In this document: positions 35,707 to 44,094 of the stretch, in pieces
Layout of the letters: each line of letters begins with the position of its first letter
Position numbering within the stretch: position 1 is the first letter of the stretch
Assembly: GCA_050247515.1 (NCBI GenBank)
Contig: JBFWUB010000007.1
Span: 1-64,000 of the forward strand
Direction of reading: 5' to 3'
Origin: RAM1 sp050247515
GTDB lineage: Bacteria > Pseudomonadota > Gammaproteobacteria > Burkholderiales > Burkholderiaceae_C
Length of the DNA stretch: 64,000 nt
Position numbers and translations under genes: made by a program
Notes under the pieces: model-generated
What the model saw: the letters and a program-made list of their open reading frames with translations, nothing else
Database searches by the model: none
Told to the model about the DNA's origin: nothing

Positions 35707-36586
35707 CCAGCCAGATGCCCGGCAGGATCAGAGCCGCGCCCATGGCGTGGTGCCAGCCCACCGGCTCGCCCAGGAACAGCCAGGCCATGGCCGCGCCGTA
35801 CAGCGGCCCCAGGTAAAGCTGCGACGACGCCCGCGCCACGCCCAGCTGGCGCTGCACATACGAATAGCACCAGAACGCCGCGGCACCCGGGCAGACACCA
35901 GCCAGCAGCATCAGGCCGTACGCCCGCGCGCCCAGCGCGGGTTGCCCGGCCTGCATCAGCTCCCACAGCGTGAAGGGTGCCAGCACCGCCAGCCCGCCCA
36001 CGCTCACCGCGCACAGGTGGGCTGCGGCGCCCAGCGGCATGGGCCAGCGGCGCTGCAGTACCGCAAAGCCCGACCATGCGCAGGTGGTGGCCACGATCCA
36101 CAGGTCACCCGGCACCCACTGCACATTGCCCAGCGCGGCCCACCGCCCCTTGATGATCACGTGCACCACGCCCGCCAGCGCCAGCGCCACGCCCAGCGCC
36201 TGCGGCCGGGTGAAGCGCTCACGCAGCCATAGCACCGAGGCCAGCGCGATCAGCACCGGCGACACCGAATAGATCAGCGCAATGTTGGTGGCCGTGGTGG
36301 TGCGCGCGGCGATGTACACCCAGGCGCCGCAGATCCACATGCCCAACGCGCCCAGGATGATGAAGCGCCGCCACTGCGCGCGCAGCACGGCCCGCTGGCG
36401 CCACAGCTCGGGCGCGGTGAAAGCGCCCAGCAGCAAGGCGGCGACCAGCCAACGGCCAAAGGCCAGCGTGTTGGGCTCCACCACGCCCGGCGCCCAGCGG
36501 GCCACCAGGTAATTGACGCACCACAGCGCGGGGGTGATGAAGATCAGCGCGTAGGCCAGGCGGTGGTGCTGCGGGGTCGGGTCCAT
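35672..36586 (-). CDS. EamA/DMT-superfamily transporter
   Basis: 304 residues with ten hydrophobic helices in two EamA repeats (LIFITPALWCVNYLVARWAP at the start; SPVLIALASVLWLRERFT ending the first; LGPLYGAAMAWLFLGEPVG in the second). Family members export amino acids or other metabolites; substrate unknown. It lies 39 bases downstream of paaE on the same strand and may be co-transcribed with the paa operon. The reading frame overlaps metF convergently. Confidence 0.88.
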   Translation of the reverse strand: MDPTPQHHRLAYALIFITPALWCVNYLVARWAPGVVEPNTLAFGRWLVAALLLGAFTAPELWRQRAVLRAQWRRFIILGALGMWICGAWVYIAARTTTATNIALIYSVSPVLIALASVLWLRERFTRPQALGVALALAGVVHVIIKGRWAALGNVQWVPGDLWIVATTCAWSGFAVLQRRWPMPLGAAAHLCAVSVGGLAVLAPFTLWELMQAGQPALGARAYGLMLLAGVCPGAAAFWCYSYVQRQLGVARASSQLYLGPLYGAAMAWLFLGEPVGWHHAMGAALILPGIWLVSRRAAGRSPA

Positions 36587-36625
36587 GCAACGAGTGTAGG
36601 GGCCCGCCCGCCGGGCGCCGGCATG

Positions 36626-37726
36626 TCAACGTTCGTCGTAACTGATCACGAGCCTGCCGGTCTGCGGCCGCGCCTGGCAGCTCAGCACAAAGCCCTGTTC
36701 CATCTCCCAGGGCTCCAGCGTGAAGTTGCGGTCCATGGTGACGCTGCCTTCAATCACCTTGGCGCGGCAGGTGCAGCACACGCCGCCGCGGCACGACCAG
36801 GGCAGGTCCAGGCCGGCGTCCAGCGCCACGTCCAGCACGTGCTCGTTGCTGCCCATGCGCATCACATGGGGGCGGCCGTCCAGCATCACGGTCAGCTCCA
36901 CCTCGCCGTCGCGCTCGCGCGGGGCCGCCGCCGCGCGCGCCGCGCCGTCGCCCACCGGGTGCGCGCTGGTGAAGCGCTCCGTGCGGATGCGCTCTGCCGG
37001 CACACCGGCGGCCAGCAGTGCTGCCTCGGTGGCTTCGATCATGCCTTCGGGGCCGCAGATGAAGACTTCGTCCATGCTCTTTGCCGGCAGCAGCGTGGCC
37101 ATCAGCTCGCGCACTTTGTCACCGTCGATGCGGCCTTCCAGCAGCGGTACCTCCTGCGCCTGGCGCGACAGCACGTGGATCAGCGTCAGGCGGTCGGGGT
37201 AGCGGTCTTTCAGGTCCTGCAATGCCTCGTTGAACATCACGCTGGCCATGCGCCGGTTGCCATACACCAGCGTGAATTTGGAGCCCGGCTGCTCGACCAG
37301 CGTGGTCGCCACGATGGACAGGATGGGCGTGATGCCCGAGCCCGCCGCAAAGCCCACGCGGTGCAGCGCGCGCGCGCGCTTGACGGTGAAGCGGCCGTCG
37401 GGTGGCATCACGTCCAGCGTGTCGCCGGCCTTGAGCTGCGTGGCCGCCCAGCTGGAAAACACGCCGCCGTCCACCGCGCGCACGCCCACCTCCAGTTCAC
37501 CGGCCGACTGCAGCCGGTCACGCGGGCAGCAGATGGAGTAGCTGCGCCGCACGTCCTGCCCGTCAATCAGCGCACGCAGCGTGAGGAACTGTCCCGGCTC
37601 GAACCCGAAGGCGTCGCGCTGGTCCGGTGGTATGGCCAGCGCAATCGACACCGCGCCGTCGGATTCGGGCGACACGCGCGCAACGCGCAGGGCATGGAAG
37701 CGGGGGGCTGCGGTCAGGGCGGTCAT
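36626..37726 (-). CDS. paaE: Phenylacetyl-CoA epoxidase reductase subunit PaaE
   Basis: 366 residues. Electron-transfer subunit: FAD-binding domain (GQFLTLRALIDGQDVRRSYS), NAD-binding domain (GSGITPILSIVATTL) and a C-terminal plant-type [2Fe-2S] ferredoxin with SCRGGVCCTCRAKV and a distant fourth cysteine in FVLSCQA. It feeds electrons from NADPH to the PaaA di-iron oxygenase. Last of paaABCDE, 9 bases after paaD. Confidence 0.95.
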   Translation of the reverse strand: MTALTAAPRFHALRVARVSPESDGAVSIALAIPPDQRDAFGFEPGQFLTLRALIDGQDVRRSYSICCPRDRLQSAGELEVGVRAVDGGVFSSWAATQLKAGDTLDVMPPDGRFTVKRARALHRVGFAAGSGITPILSIVATTLVEQPGSKFTLVYGNRRMASVMFNEALQDLKDRYPDRLTLIHVLSRQAQEVPLLEGRIDGDKVRELMATLLPAKSMDEVFICGPEGMIEATEAALLAAGVPAERIRTERFTSAHPVGDGAARAAAAPRERDGEVELTVMLDGRPHVMRMGSNEHVLDVALDAGLDLPWSCRGGVCCTCRAKVIEGSVTMDRNFTLEPWEMEQGFVLSCQARPQTGRLVISYDER

Positions 37727-37735
37727 CGGCGTGGC

Positions 37736-38260
37736 TCAGTGCGGCTTGAAGTAGTCAAAGGGCTCCAGGCAGTCCAGGCAGCGGTACAGCGCCTTGCACG
37801 CGGTGGAGCCGAAATGCGAGGTCTCGGTGGTGTTGGCCGAGCCGCATTGCGGGCACGCCACGGCCACGGGCGCCAGCCGGCGCGTCAGGTGCACGATGTT
37901 GCCGCCGGCCACCGGCGTGTCGCAGCCATGGGGCGGCGCAATGCCGTAGGCGCGCAGCTTGGCGTGCGCGGCGGGCGTCATCCAGTCGGTGGTCCAGGCG
38001 GGGGCCAGCTGGGTGACCACCTGCGCGTCAATGCCCGCATGGGCCAGGGCCGAGCGCACGTCGTCTTCAATCTGCTGGATCGCGGGGCAGCCGTTGTAGG
38101 TGGGCGTGATGACCACTTCCAGGCCCTGCGCGCCGTCGCGGACCTCACGCAGGATGCCGAGCTCGCGCAGCGTGACCACCGGAATCTCCGGGTCGGTCAG
38201 CATGTCCAGCGCGGCCCAGACTTCTTCAACCGGCACCAGGGTGAGGGCAGGGTTCATCAT
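37736..38260 (-). CDS. paaD: PaaD, phenylacetyl-CoA epoxidase assembly protein
   Basis: 174 residues. N-terminal MIP18/DUF59-like domain (LTDPEIPVVTLRELGILREV, TYNGCPAI) and a C-terminal cysteine cluster (CPQCGSANT, then CKALYRCLDCLEPFDYFKPH) that probably binds a metal or cluster; thought to help mature the iron-sulfur or di-iron parts of the complex. The start is ATG at 38260, one base after the paaC stop; the next codon is also ATG. A longer upstream reading lies inside paaC. Confidence 0.93.
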   Translation of the reverse strand: MMNPALTLVPVEEVWAALDMLTDPEIPVVTLRELGILREVRDGAQGLEVVITPTYNGCPAIQQIEDDVRSALAHAGIDAQVVTQLAPAWTTDWMTPAAHAKLRAYGIAPPHGCDTPVAGGNIVHLTRRLAPVAVACPQCGSANTTETSHFGSTACKALYRCLDCLEPFDYFKPH

Positions 38261-38261
38261 G

Positions 38262-39098
38262 TCACCAGCTGGCGTGCGGGTGGGCCCGTGCCAGGCTTTG
38301 CATTTCGGCCAGCATGAAGCCCAGGTGCTCGGAATGAACGCCCAGCTTGCCCTGCGGCACATAGCCGGTGCGTGCCGTGCCCTTCAACGTGGCTTCGGCG
38401 ATGGCATCGTCCACGATGCTGTTCCAGCCCGCTTGCAGCTGCGCGGCGCTCACGCCCGAGCCATTGGCCTCGGCGGCCTGCTCGGCAGGGCTGACGACCC
38501 AGAATTCCTGCGTGCAGGGCAGCAGATGGTCCAGCGCGGCCTGGGCGCGACGGTGCGATTCATCGGTGCCGTCGCCCAGGCGGACCAGCCAGTCGTGCGA
38601 ATGGCGCAGGTGGTAGCGCACTTCCTTGAGCGAGCGCGCCGCGATGGCGGCCAGCCGCTCGTCGGCGGAGGTCTGCAGCCGTTCCCACACCAGCACCATG
38701 AGCGCGCTGGACAGGAAGTTGCGCACGATGGTGGTGGCGTAGTCGCGCGACGCGGCGGCCGTGCCGGCCAGCGGGCCATGGTGGGGCAACTCCAGCAGCG
38801 TGCAGTTGGCAAATTCATGTGTCTCACGGAAGTACGCCAGCGTGTCTTCGGTCAGCGCGCCATCCGTGCGTGCACCCTGCAGGTGGGCGAACCGTGCGGT
38901 CAGCGCCGCGTCGGCATTGATTTGCTCGGCCGCGTACTGGTACAGCAGCCGGGCCTGGCCGATCAGGTCCAGGCTCATGTTGGCCAGGGCAATGTCTTCT
39001 TCGAGCACCGGGCCGTGGCCGCACCATTCGGCATTGCGCTGGCCCAGCACCAGGGCGTTGTCGGCCAGGTGCAGCAGGTAGTCCACCGGCGCGTTCAC
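38262..39098 (-). CDS. paaC: Phenylacetyl-CoA epoxidase structural subunit PaaC
   Basis: 278 residues, ferritin-like fold partner of PaaA that lacks a catalytic di-iron site and stabilises the heterodimer. Typical sequence: YLLHLADNALVLGQRNAEWC, GPVLEEDIALANMSLDLIGQ, and RHSHDWLVRLGDGTDESHRR. The start overlaps the paaB stop by four bases. Full length for the family. Confidence 0.95.
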   Translation of the reverse strand: MNAPVDYLLHLADNALVLGQRNAEWCGHGPVLEEDIALANMSLDLIGQARLLYQYAAEQINADAALTARFAHLQGARTDGALTEDTLAYFRETHEFANCTLLELPHHGPLAGTAAASRDYATTIVRNFLSSALMVLVWERLQTSADERLAAIAARSLKEVRYHLRHSHDWLVRLGDGTDESHRRAQAALDHLLPCTQEFWVVSPAEQAAEANGSGVSAAQLQAGWNSIVDDAIAEATLKGTARTGYVPQGKLGVHSEHLGFMLAEMQSLARAHPHASW

Positions 39099-39391
39099 AT
39101 GTGCCCCACTTCGTCGGGGATGGCGTAGAAGCTCGGGTGGCGGTACACCTTGTCGGCGGCCGGGTCAAAGAACTCGGCCTTGTCATTGGGCTCGCTGGCC
39201 GTGATGCTGGCCGAGGGTACCACCCAGATGCTCACGCCTTCCTGGCGGCGGGTGTACACGTCGCGCGCCATCTGCAGCGCATGCTGTGCGTCGCTGGCAT
39301 GCAGGCTGCCGCAGTGCTTGTGTTCGATGCCCTGTTTGGACCGGACAAATACCTCCCAAAGAGGCCACTCCTTCAATGCCGGGTTGCTCAT
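39095..39391 (-). CDS. paaB: Phenylacetyl-CoA epoxidase subunit PaaB
   Basis: 98 residues, small bridging subunit of the PaaABCE complex. WPLWEVFVRSKQGIEHKHCG and GSLHASDAQHALQMARDVYT are diagnostic. The ATG at 39391 has an AAGGAAG ribosome-binding site and overlaps the paaA stop by four bases; a longer in-frame reading to 39457 lies inside paaA and is rejected. Confidence 0.95.
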   Translation of the reverse strand: MSNPALKEWPLWEVFVRSKQGIEHKHCGSLHASDAQHALQMARDVYTRRQEGVSIWVVPSASITASEPNDKAEFFDPAADKVYRHPSFYAIPDEVGHM

Positions 39392-40404
39392 GCTGCTTCC
39401 TTCATCGCGCGGGCTTTCTGTCTGGCGGCGTGTGCCAGCGCGGCGTCGCGCACCCACTGGCCGTCTTCATGCGCCTTGACGCGGGTGGCCAGGCGCTCCT
39501 TGTTGCACGGGCCGTTGCCGTTGACGGTGGCCCAGAACTCGTCCCAGTCGATCGCGCCGTAGTCCCAGTGCTGGCGCGCCTCGTTCCATTTCAGGTCCGG
39601 GTCGGGCAGGGTCACGCCCAGCACCTGGGCCTGCGGCACGGTGGCATCCACGAATTTCTGGCGCAGGTCGTCGTTGCTGATGCGCTTGATGCCCCAGCGC
39701 ATGCCCTGGGCGCTGTTGGGGCTGTCAGCATCAGGCGGGCCAAACATGGCCAGGCATTTCCACCACCAGCGGTTCACGGCGTCCTGCACCATGGCGCGCT
39801 GCTGCGCAGTGCCCTGCATCATGACCATGAGCGACTCATAGCCCTGGCGCTGGTGAAAGCTTTCTTCCTTGCAGATGCGGATCATGGCGCGCGCATAGGG
39901 TCCATAAGAGCAGCGGCACAGGGGGATCTGGTTCATGATCGCCGCGCCGTCCACCAGCCAGCCGATCACGCCCACGTCAGCCCAGGTCAGCGTGGGGTAG
40001 TTGAAGATGGAGCTGTACTTGGCGCGGCCGGTGTGCAGGGCGTCCAGCATCTGGTCGCGGCTGGTGCCCAGGGTTTCGGCGGCGCTGTACAGGTACAGGC
40101 CGTGCCCGCCCTCGTCCTGCACCTTGGCCAGCAGGATGGCCTTGCGCTTGAGCGACGGAGCGCGGCTGATCCAGTTGCCCTCGGGCAGCATGCCCACGAT
40201 TTCGCTGTGCGCGTGCTGGCTGATCTGGCGCACCAGCGTCTTGCGGTAGGCGTCGGGCATCCAGTCGCGCGGCTCGACCTTGTGGTCGGCGTCCATCTTC
40301 TGGTCAAAGTGCGCCTGCAAGGCGGGGTCTGCCGCCGCAGCGTCCACGGTTTTCAGGGCGCTCGCCGGCCGGGAATCGGGGATGTCCAGTGCCTGGGTGT
40401 ACAT
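39388..40404 (-). CDS. paaA: Phenylacetyl-CoA epoxidase catalytic subunit PaaA
   Basis: 338 residues, the di-iron oxygenase that epoxidises the ring of phenylacetyl-CoA. Carboxylate/histidine ligand segments are visible (KVQDEGGHGLYLYSAAETLG and CKEESFHQRQGYESL). The start at 40404 is preceded by GGAG; an earlier in-frame reading to 40458 enters the operator and is unlikely. First gene of paaABCDE; a large palindrome lies 45-72 bases upstream. Confidence 0.96.
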   Translation of the reverse strand: MYTQALDIPDSRPASALKTVDAAAADPALQAHFDQKMDADHKVEPRDWMPDAYRKTLVRQISQHAHSEIVGMLPEGNWISRAPSLKRKAILLAKVQDEGGHGLYLYSAAETLGTSRDQMLDALHTGRAKYSSIFNYPTLTWADVGVIGWLVDGAAIMNQIPLCRCSYGPYARAMIRICKEESFHQRQGYESLMVMMQGTAQQRAMVQDAVNRWWWKCLAMFGPPDADSPNSAQGMRWGIKRISNDDLRQKFVDATVPQAQVLGVTLPDPDLKWNEARQHWDYGAIDWDEFWATVNGNGPCNKERLATRVKAHEDGQWVRDAALAHAARQKARAMKEAA

Positions 40405-40440
40405 GCATGTCTCCGTGGGCCAACAGCCGGCCCGCGGTGC

Positions 40441-40476
40441 AGTATAGCAATTAACCAACCGATCGGTCGGTTAATT
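40441..40476 (-). promoter_or_regulatory. paa promoter and 28-bp palindromic operator (PaaR-type)
   Basis: A 28-base palindrome (40449-40476) with a single mismatched pair: AATTAACCAACCGA followed by TCGGTCGGTTAATT. Next to it, on the minus strand, is a TATACT -10 box (plus-strand 40441-40446). The dyad would cover the -35 region. TetR-type PaaR repressors of betaproteobacteria bind ACCGACCGGT-like dyads and release with phenylacetyl-CoA, so this is a likely PaaR site. No paaR gene lies in the window. Confidence 0.75.
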
Positions 40477-40488
40477 ATTCATGCCAGG

Positions 40489-41370
40489 TCAGCCGCCGCT
40501 GTCCAGTGCAAACGCCGCGTTGCGGTCCTGCCCGAGCAACTCCACCATCTGGGGCAGGGCAGCCTGCAGCGCGGCCTTCAGCGTGTAAGGCGGATTGATG
40601 ATGAACATGCCGCTGGCCGGCAGGCCCGGGCGCACGGTCTCACCGGCCGTGTTGGTGGTGAGCTTGCTGGACTTGACGGTCAGCGACGCGTTGAGCCAGC
40701 TCTTGCCGGCCCTGGTGGCCAGGGTCTGCAGTTTGCGCGGCAGGTCGTGGGCTTCGGGCCGGGGGATGAGCGGATACCACACGGCATAGGTGCCGGTGGC
40801 AAAGCGCTTGAGCGCGTCACCCACCATGGCGGCAACCTTCGCGTAGTCGGTCTTGAGCTCGTAGCTGGGGTCGCACAGCACGAGCGCGCGCCGTGACGGT
40901 GGGGGCAGGAACTTGCGTGCGCCCTCGAAGCCGTCCTCGCGCAAGACTGCCACCTGGCGGCCCGCTTCCAGCTGGGCGATGTTGCCTGCCAGCGCCCGGG
41001 CATCGGTGGGGTGCAGCTCAAACAGCTTGAGCTTGTCATGATCGCGCAGCAGACGCTGCAGGATGAAGGGCGAGCCGGGGTAAACCTTTTGGCTTCCCTT
41101 TTTATTGAAAGCGCCCACGGTGTCCACGTAGTCCTGCAACGCCGGCGCCAGGCTGGCAGCCCCCGCCAGGCGGAAAATGCCGTTGGCAGCCTCGCCGCTG
41201 GTTTCGGCGTAATCCCCGTCCAGGCGGTAGAGGCCCGCGCCTGCGTGCGTGTCCAGCACCATCAGGGCCGCGTCCTTTTCGGTCATGTGCCGTACGGTGG
41301 CGATCAGCGCGGTGTGTTTGAGCACATCGGCGTGGTTTCCGGCGTGAAAGGCGTGGCGGTAGCTGAACAT
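40489..41370 (-). CDS. rlmJ: 23S rRNA (adenine(2030)-N6)-methyltransferase RlmJ
   Basis: 293 residues. MFSYRHAFHAGNHADVLKHT at the start is diagnostic for RlmJ; DTHAGAGLYRLDG is the SAM-binding loop with inserted residues, and LVLCDPSYE carries the (D)PP(Y)-like catalytic motif as DPSY. Methylates A2030 of 23S rRNA. The conserved start fixes the ATG at 41370 rather than a longer reading to 41526. Its stop lies 13 bases from the paa palindrome, so read-through into paa is possible. Confidence 0.94.
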   Translation of the reverse strand: MFSYRHAFHAGNHADVLKHTALIATVRHMTEKDAALMVLDTHAGAGLYRLDGDYAETSGEAANGIFRLAGAASLAPALQDYVDTVGAFNKKGSQKVYPGSPFILQRLLRDHDKLKLFELHPTDARALAGNIAQLEAGRQVAVLREDGFEGARKFLPPPSRRALVLCDPSYELKTDYAKVAAMVGDALKRFATGTYAVWYPLIPRPEAHDLPRKLQTLATRAGKSWLNASLTVKSSKLTTNTAGETVRPGLPASGMFIINPPYTLKAALQAALPQMVELLGQDRNAAFALDSGG

Positions 41371-41402
41371 GGGGCGATGGTAACGCGCGGACCCCGCCCG
41401 CA

Positions 41403-41432
41403 TTGCGCTAACCCCTTGATTTTTCGTATAAT
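41403..41432 (+). promoter_or_regulatory. Promoter of rplM-rpsI
   Basis: A perfect -10 TATAAT at 41427-41432 and a weak -35 TTGCGC at 41403-41408, 18-base spacer, in an AT-enriched gap divergent from rlmJ. The leader to the rplM ATG would be about 160 bases, long enough for ribosomal-protein autoregulation, but I see no recognisable known leader structure. Confidence 0.6.
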
Positions 41433-41599
41433 CGCGGGCTTCGCAGCGCTTTTTTGGCCCCGCGGCGAAGGCAGGGATGAGAAGCAAAACGGCACTACGT
41501 TTTGCCAATTTGAACTGATTGACCACCTAAGAGATTCCCGCAAGAGGAACACCGACCGTGGAAAAGGGCCCTCCAAACCCCTCGCAAGAGAGAAAACTC

Positions 41600-42031
41600 A
41601 TGACCAAAACGTTCAGCGCCAAACCCGCTGACGTGACGCACGAGTGGTTTGTGATTGACGCGACCGACAAGGTCCTCGGACGAGTAGCCAGCGAAGTTGC
41701 TCTCCGTTTGCGCGGCAAACACAAGGCCATTTACACGCCTCACGTCGATACCGGTGACTTCATCGTCATCATCAACGCAGCCCAGATCCGTGTGACGGGC
41801 ACCAAGAACAATGACAAGGTGTACTACCGCCATTCCGGTTACCCCGGCGGCATCAGTGCCACCAACTTCCGCGACATGCAAGCCAAGCACCCCGGCCGCG
41901 CGCTGGAAAAGGCCGTCAAGGGCATGCTGCCCAAGGGCCCGCTCGGTTACGCGATGATCAAGAAACTCAAGGTGTATGGCGGTGCGGAGCACCCCCACAC
42001 CGCCCAGCAGCCCAAAGTGCTGGAAATCTAA
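41600..42031 (+). CDS. rplM: 50S ribosomal protein L13
   Basis: 143 residues, full length. TFSAKPADVTHEWFVIDATD, LGRVASEVALRLRGKHK, HVDTGDFIVIINA and MLPKGPLGYAMIKKLKVY are typical L13 sequence. It is an early-assembly protein of the large subunit. I use the ATG at 41600; a longer frame from 41558 has no family support. Operon partner rpsI follows after 12 bases. Confidence 0.98.
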   Translation: MTKTFSAKPADVTHEWFVIDATDKVLGRVASEVALRLRGKHKAIYTPHVDTGDFIVIINAAQIRVTGTKNNDKVYYRHSGYPGGISATNFRDMQAKHPGRALEKAVKGMLPKGPLGYAMIKKLKVYGGAEHPHTAQQPKVLEI

Positions 42032-42043
42032 GGAGCCTTGAGA

Positions 42044-42436
42044 ATGATTGGTGAATGGAACAATGGCACCGGCCGTCGCAAATCCAGCGTCGCCCGCGTG
42101 TTTCTGAAAAAAGGCACCGGCAAGATCACGGTGAACGGCAAGGACATCCAGGCCTATTTCGGCCGCGAGACGTCCATCATGATTGCCAAGCAGCCGCTCA
42201 TGCTGACCAACCATGCCGAAACCTTCGACATCCAGGTCAACGTGCACGGTGGTGGTGAATCCGGCCAGGCCGGCGCTACCCGCCACGGCATCACCCGCGC
42301 CCTGATCGACTACGACGCGTCGCTCAAGCCGGCACTGAGCCAGGCTGGCTTCGTGACCCGCGACGCCCGCGAAGTCGAGCGTAAGAAGGTCGGCCTGCAC
42401 TCCGCACGCCGCCGCAAGCAGTTCAGCAAGCGCTAA
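42044..42436 (+). CDS. rpsI: 30S ribosomal protein S9
   Basis: 130 residues. GTGRRKSSVARVFLKKGTGK at the start, ITVNGKDIQAYFGRE, and the basic C-terminal tail ending SARRRKQFSKR that reaches the ribosomal P site. AAGGAGCC at 42030-42037 is the ribosome-binding site. Co-transcribed with rplM, as in most bacteria, and followed by a strong terminator. Confidence 0.98.
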   Translation: MIGEWNNGTGRRKSSVARVFLKKGTGKITVNGKDIQAYFGRETSIMIAKQPLMLTNHAETFDIQVNVHGGGESGQAGATRHGITRALIDYDASLKPALSQAGFVTRDAREVERKKVGLHSARRRKQFSKR

Positions 42437-42454
42437 TTTCCGCGTTTCCTGCCG

Positions 42455-42495
42455 CAACAAAGCCGCACCAAGTAAAGCTTGCTGCGGCTTTGTTG
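42455..42495 (+). terminator. Terminator of rplM-rpsI
   Basis: A perfect 13-base-pair stem, CAACAAAGCCGCA (42455-42467) with TGCGGCTTTGTTG (42483-42495) and a 15-base loop. The 3' arm is T-rich (CTTTGTTGTCTG). Located 18 bases after the rpsI stop. Confidence 0.8.
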
Positions 42496-42536
42496 TCTGT
42501 GGCACCCTTTGTCCTCCCGCAGCCACCCGACCCCAC

Positions 42537-43244
42537 ATGCGCTTTCGCCTGCTTCGCCGCCGCCTGACCATCAGCGCCCCCCGCATGGCCGTTCGCAGCG
42601 CCATGCCCTGGCCGTTTCGCTGGGTTGTCATGGCCATCGTGCTGGGCTTTTGCGGCGCCGTGGCGCTGTGGGCGTTCGAATTCGGCAAGAACATCGCCGG
42701 GCTGGACACCAGCGGCAAGGAAGAACTGGTGCAACTGCGTGCCGAGGTTGTCCGCCTGCGCGAAGAACGCGACAAGGCCCAATCCATCGCCAACACCTCG
42801 GGCAGCCTGCTGACGGCCGAGCGCGCCGCGCAGGAAAAAATGGCCGCGCAGGTGCGCGTGCTGGAGGCCGACAACCGCGCCTTGCGTGACGACCTGGGCT
42901 TCTTCGAAAAGCTGATTCCCGCCACGGGGCAGGAGGGAGTTTCCATCCGCGGTCTGTATGCAGAAGTAGTGGGTGAGCGCCAGCTCAAGTGGCAGGTGCT
43001 GGTGCTGCAGCCTGTCAAGAACGCGCCGGAGTTCAAGGGCCAGATCGAGCTGACGCTGGCGGGGCTGGAAAACGGCAAGCCCTGGACGATGGCGCTGCCC
43101 GGCGGCCCGCAGGCGCTGCAGTTCCGCCAGTACCGGCGCATTGAAGGAATTGTCGACTTGCCCCCCCAGGCCGTGGTAAAAAACGTCTCCGCCAGACTGG
43201 TGGAAGGCACTGCCACCCGTGCCGTGCAAAGCATAAAACTGTAA
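42537..43244 (+). CDS. DUF6776-like membrane protein with coiled coil
   Basis: 235 residues. A short basic N-terminus, one membrane helix (WVVMAIVLGFCGAVALWAF, about 29-47), a coiled coil (LVQLRAEVVRLREERDKAQS through LEADNRALRDDLGFFEKL) and a C-terminal beta-rich domain facing the periplasm. It resembles a family found beside bactofilins in Burkholderiales. Function unknown; the adjacent bactofilin suggests a role in cell-envelope or cell-shape organisation, which is inference. Internal methionines at codons 17 and 23 are alternative starts; no clear ribosome-binding site precedes the first. Confidence 0.78.
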   Translation: MRFRLLRRRLTISAPRMAVRSAMPWPFRWVVMAIVLGFCGAVALWAFEFGKNIAGLDTSGKEELVQLRAEVVRLREERDKAQSIANTSGSLLTAERAAQEKMAAQVRVLEADNRALRDDLGFFEKLIPATGQEGVSIRGLYAEVVGERQLKWQVLVLQPVKNAPEFKGQIELTLAGLENGKPWTMALPGGPQALQFRQYRRIEGIVDLPPQAVVKNVSARLVEGTATRAVQSIKL

Positions 43245-43268
43245 GACCGTCGCTGAGGGGTACACACC

Positions 43269-43664
43269 ATGTTTGGCAAAAAGGCACAACCGCCGATCAA
43301 GAGCCTGATCGCCCAGGGCAGCCGCATCGAGGGCAACTTCCAGTTCACCGACGGGCTTCGCGTCGATGGCGAGCTGGTGGGCGACATCCGGGCCAACACC
43401 GACAGCCCCAGCATCCTGGTCATTTCCGAGAGCGCCACGGTCGAGGGTGAAATCCATGCCGACCACGTCATCATCAATGGCACGGTGCGCGGCCCCGTCC
43501 ATACCCGTGAGTTGCTGGAGCTCCAGCCCAAGGCCCGCATTGACGGCGACGTCTATTACAAGGCCCTTGAAATGCATCAGGGCGCGGTGATCGCCGGGCA
43601 ATTGCGCCCCACCGGCGACATGGATGAAAAGCCCCTACTCAAACTGGCGGCAAACAACTTCTGA
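43269..43664 (+). CDS. Bactofilin
   Basis: 131 residues. Polymer-forming cytoskeletal protein with the right-handed beta-helix repeat pattern: LIAQGSRIEGNFQFTDGLRV, DGELVGDIRANT, ATVEGEIHADHVIINGTVRG, and ARIDGDVYYKALEMHQGAVI. Bactofilins form membrane-attached filaments involved in shape and envelope positioning. It follows the coiled-coil membrane protein by 24 bases, making a likely two-gene operon. Confidence 0.92.
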   Translation: MFGKKAQPPIKSLIAQGSRIEGNFQFTDGLRVDGELVGDIRANTDSPSILVISESATVEGEIHADHVIINGTVRGPVHTRELLELQPKARIDGDVYYKALEMHQGAVIAGQLRPTGDMDEKPLLKLAANNF

Positions 43665-43719
43665 CGCTATTCCCGACATAAAAACTGTACTATTCAAGGC
43701 CTGTAACCCGGAGTAGCCC

Positions 43720-44085
43720 ATGAGCGCCGTAGCCGAAAACATCCAGACTGAAATGCCCCTGCCGCTGGTCTTCACCGACAGCGCCGCAGCCAAGGTGGCC
43801 GACCTGATCGCCGAAGAGGGCAATCCTGACCTGAAGCTGCGCGTGTTTGTGCAAGGCGGCGGCTGCTCCGGCTTCCAGTACGGCTTCACGTTTGACGAGA
43901 TCACCAACGAAGACGACACCGTCATGACCAAGAACGGCGTGTCGCTGCTGATCGACGCCATGAGCTACCAGTATCTGGTGGGCGCCGAGATCGACTACAA
44001 GGAAGACCTGCAGGGCGCGCAGTTCGTCATCAAGAACCCGAACGCCACCAGCACCTGCGGCTGCGGCTCGAGCTTTTCGACCTGA
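43720..44085 (+). CDS. erpA: Iron-sulfur cluster insertion protein ErpA
   Basis: 121 residues of the A-type carrier family. The three cluster-ligating cysteines are in GGGCSGFQYGF and the C-terminal STCGCGSSF. It delivers [4Fe-4S] clusters to apoproteins. The N-terminal MSAVAENIQTEMPLPLVFTD is typical of betaproteobacterial ErpA. CGGAG precedes the ATG. Ends 9 bases from the convergent anmK gene. Confidence 0.95.
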   Translation: MSAVAENIQTEMPLPLVFTDSAAAKVADLIAEEGNPDLKLRVFVQGGGCSGFQYGFTFDEITNEDDTVMTKNGVSLLIDAMSYQYLVGAEIDYKEDLQGAQFVIKNPNATSTCGCGSSFST

Positions 44086-44094
44086 AGCCGCCAC

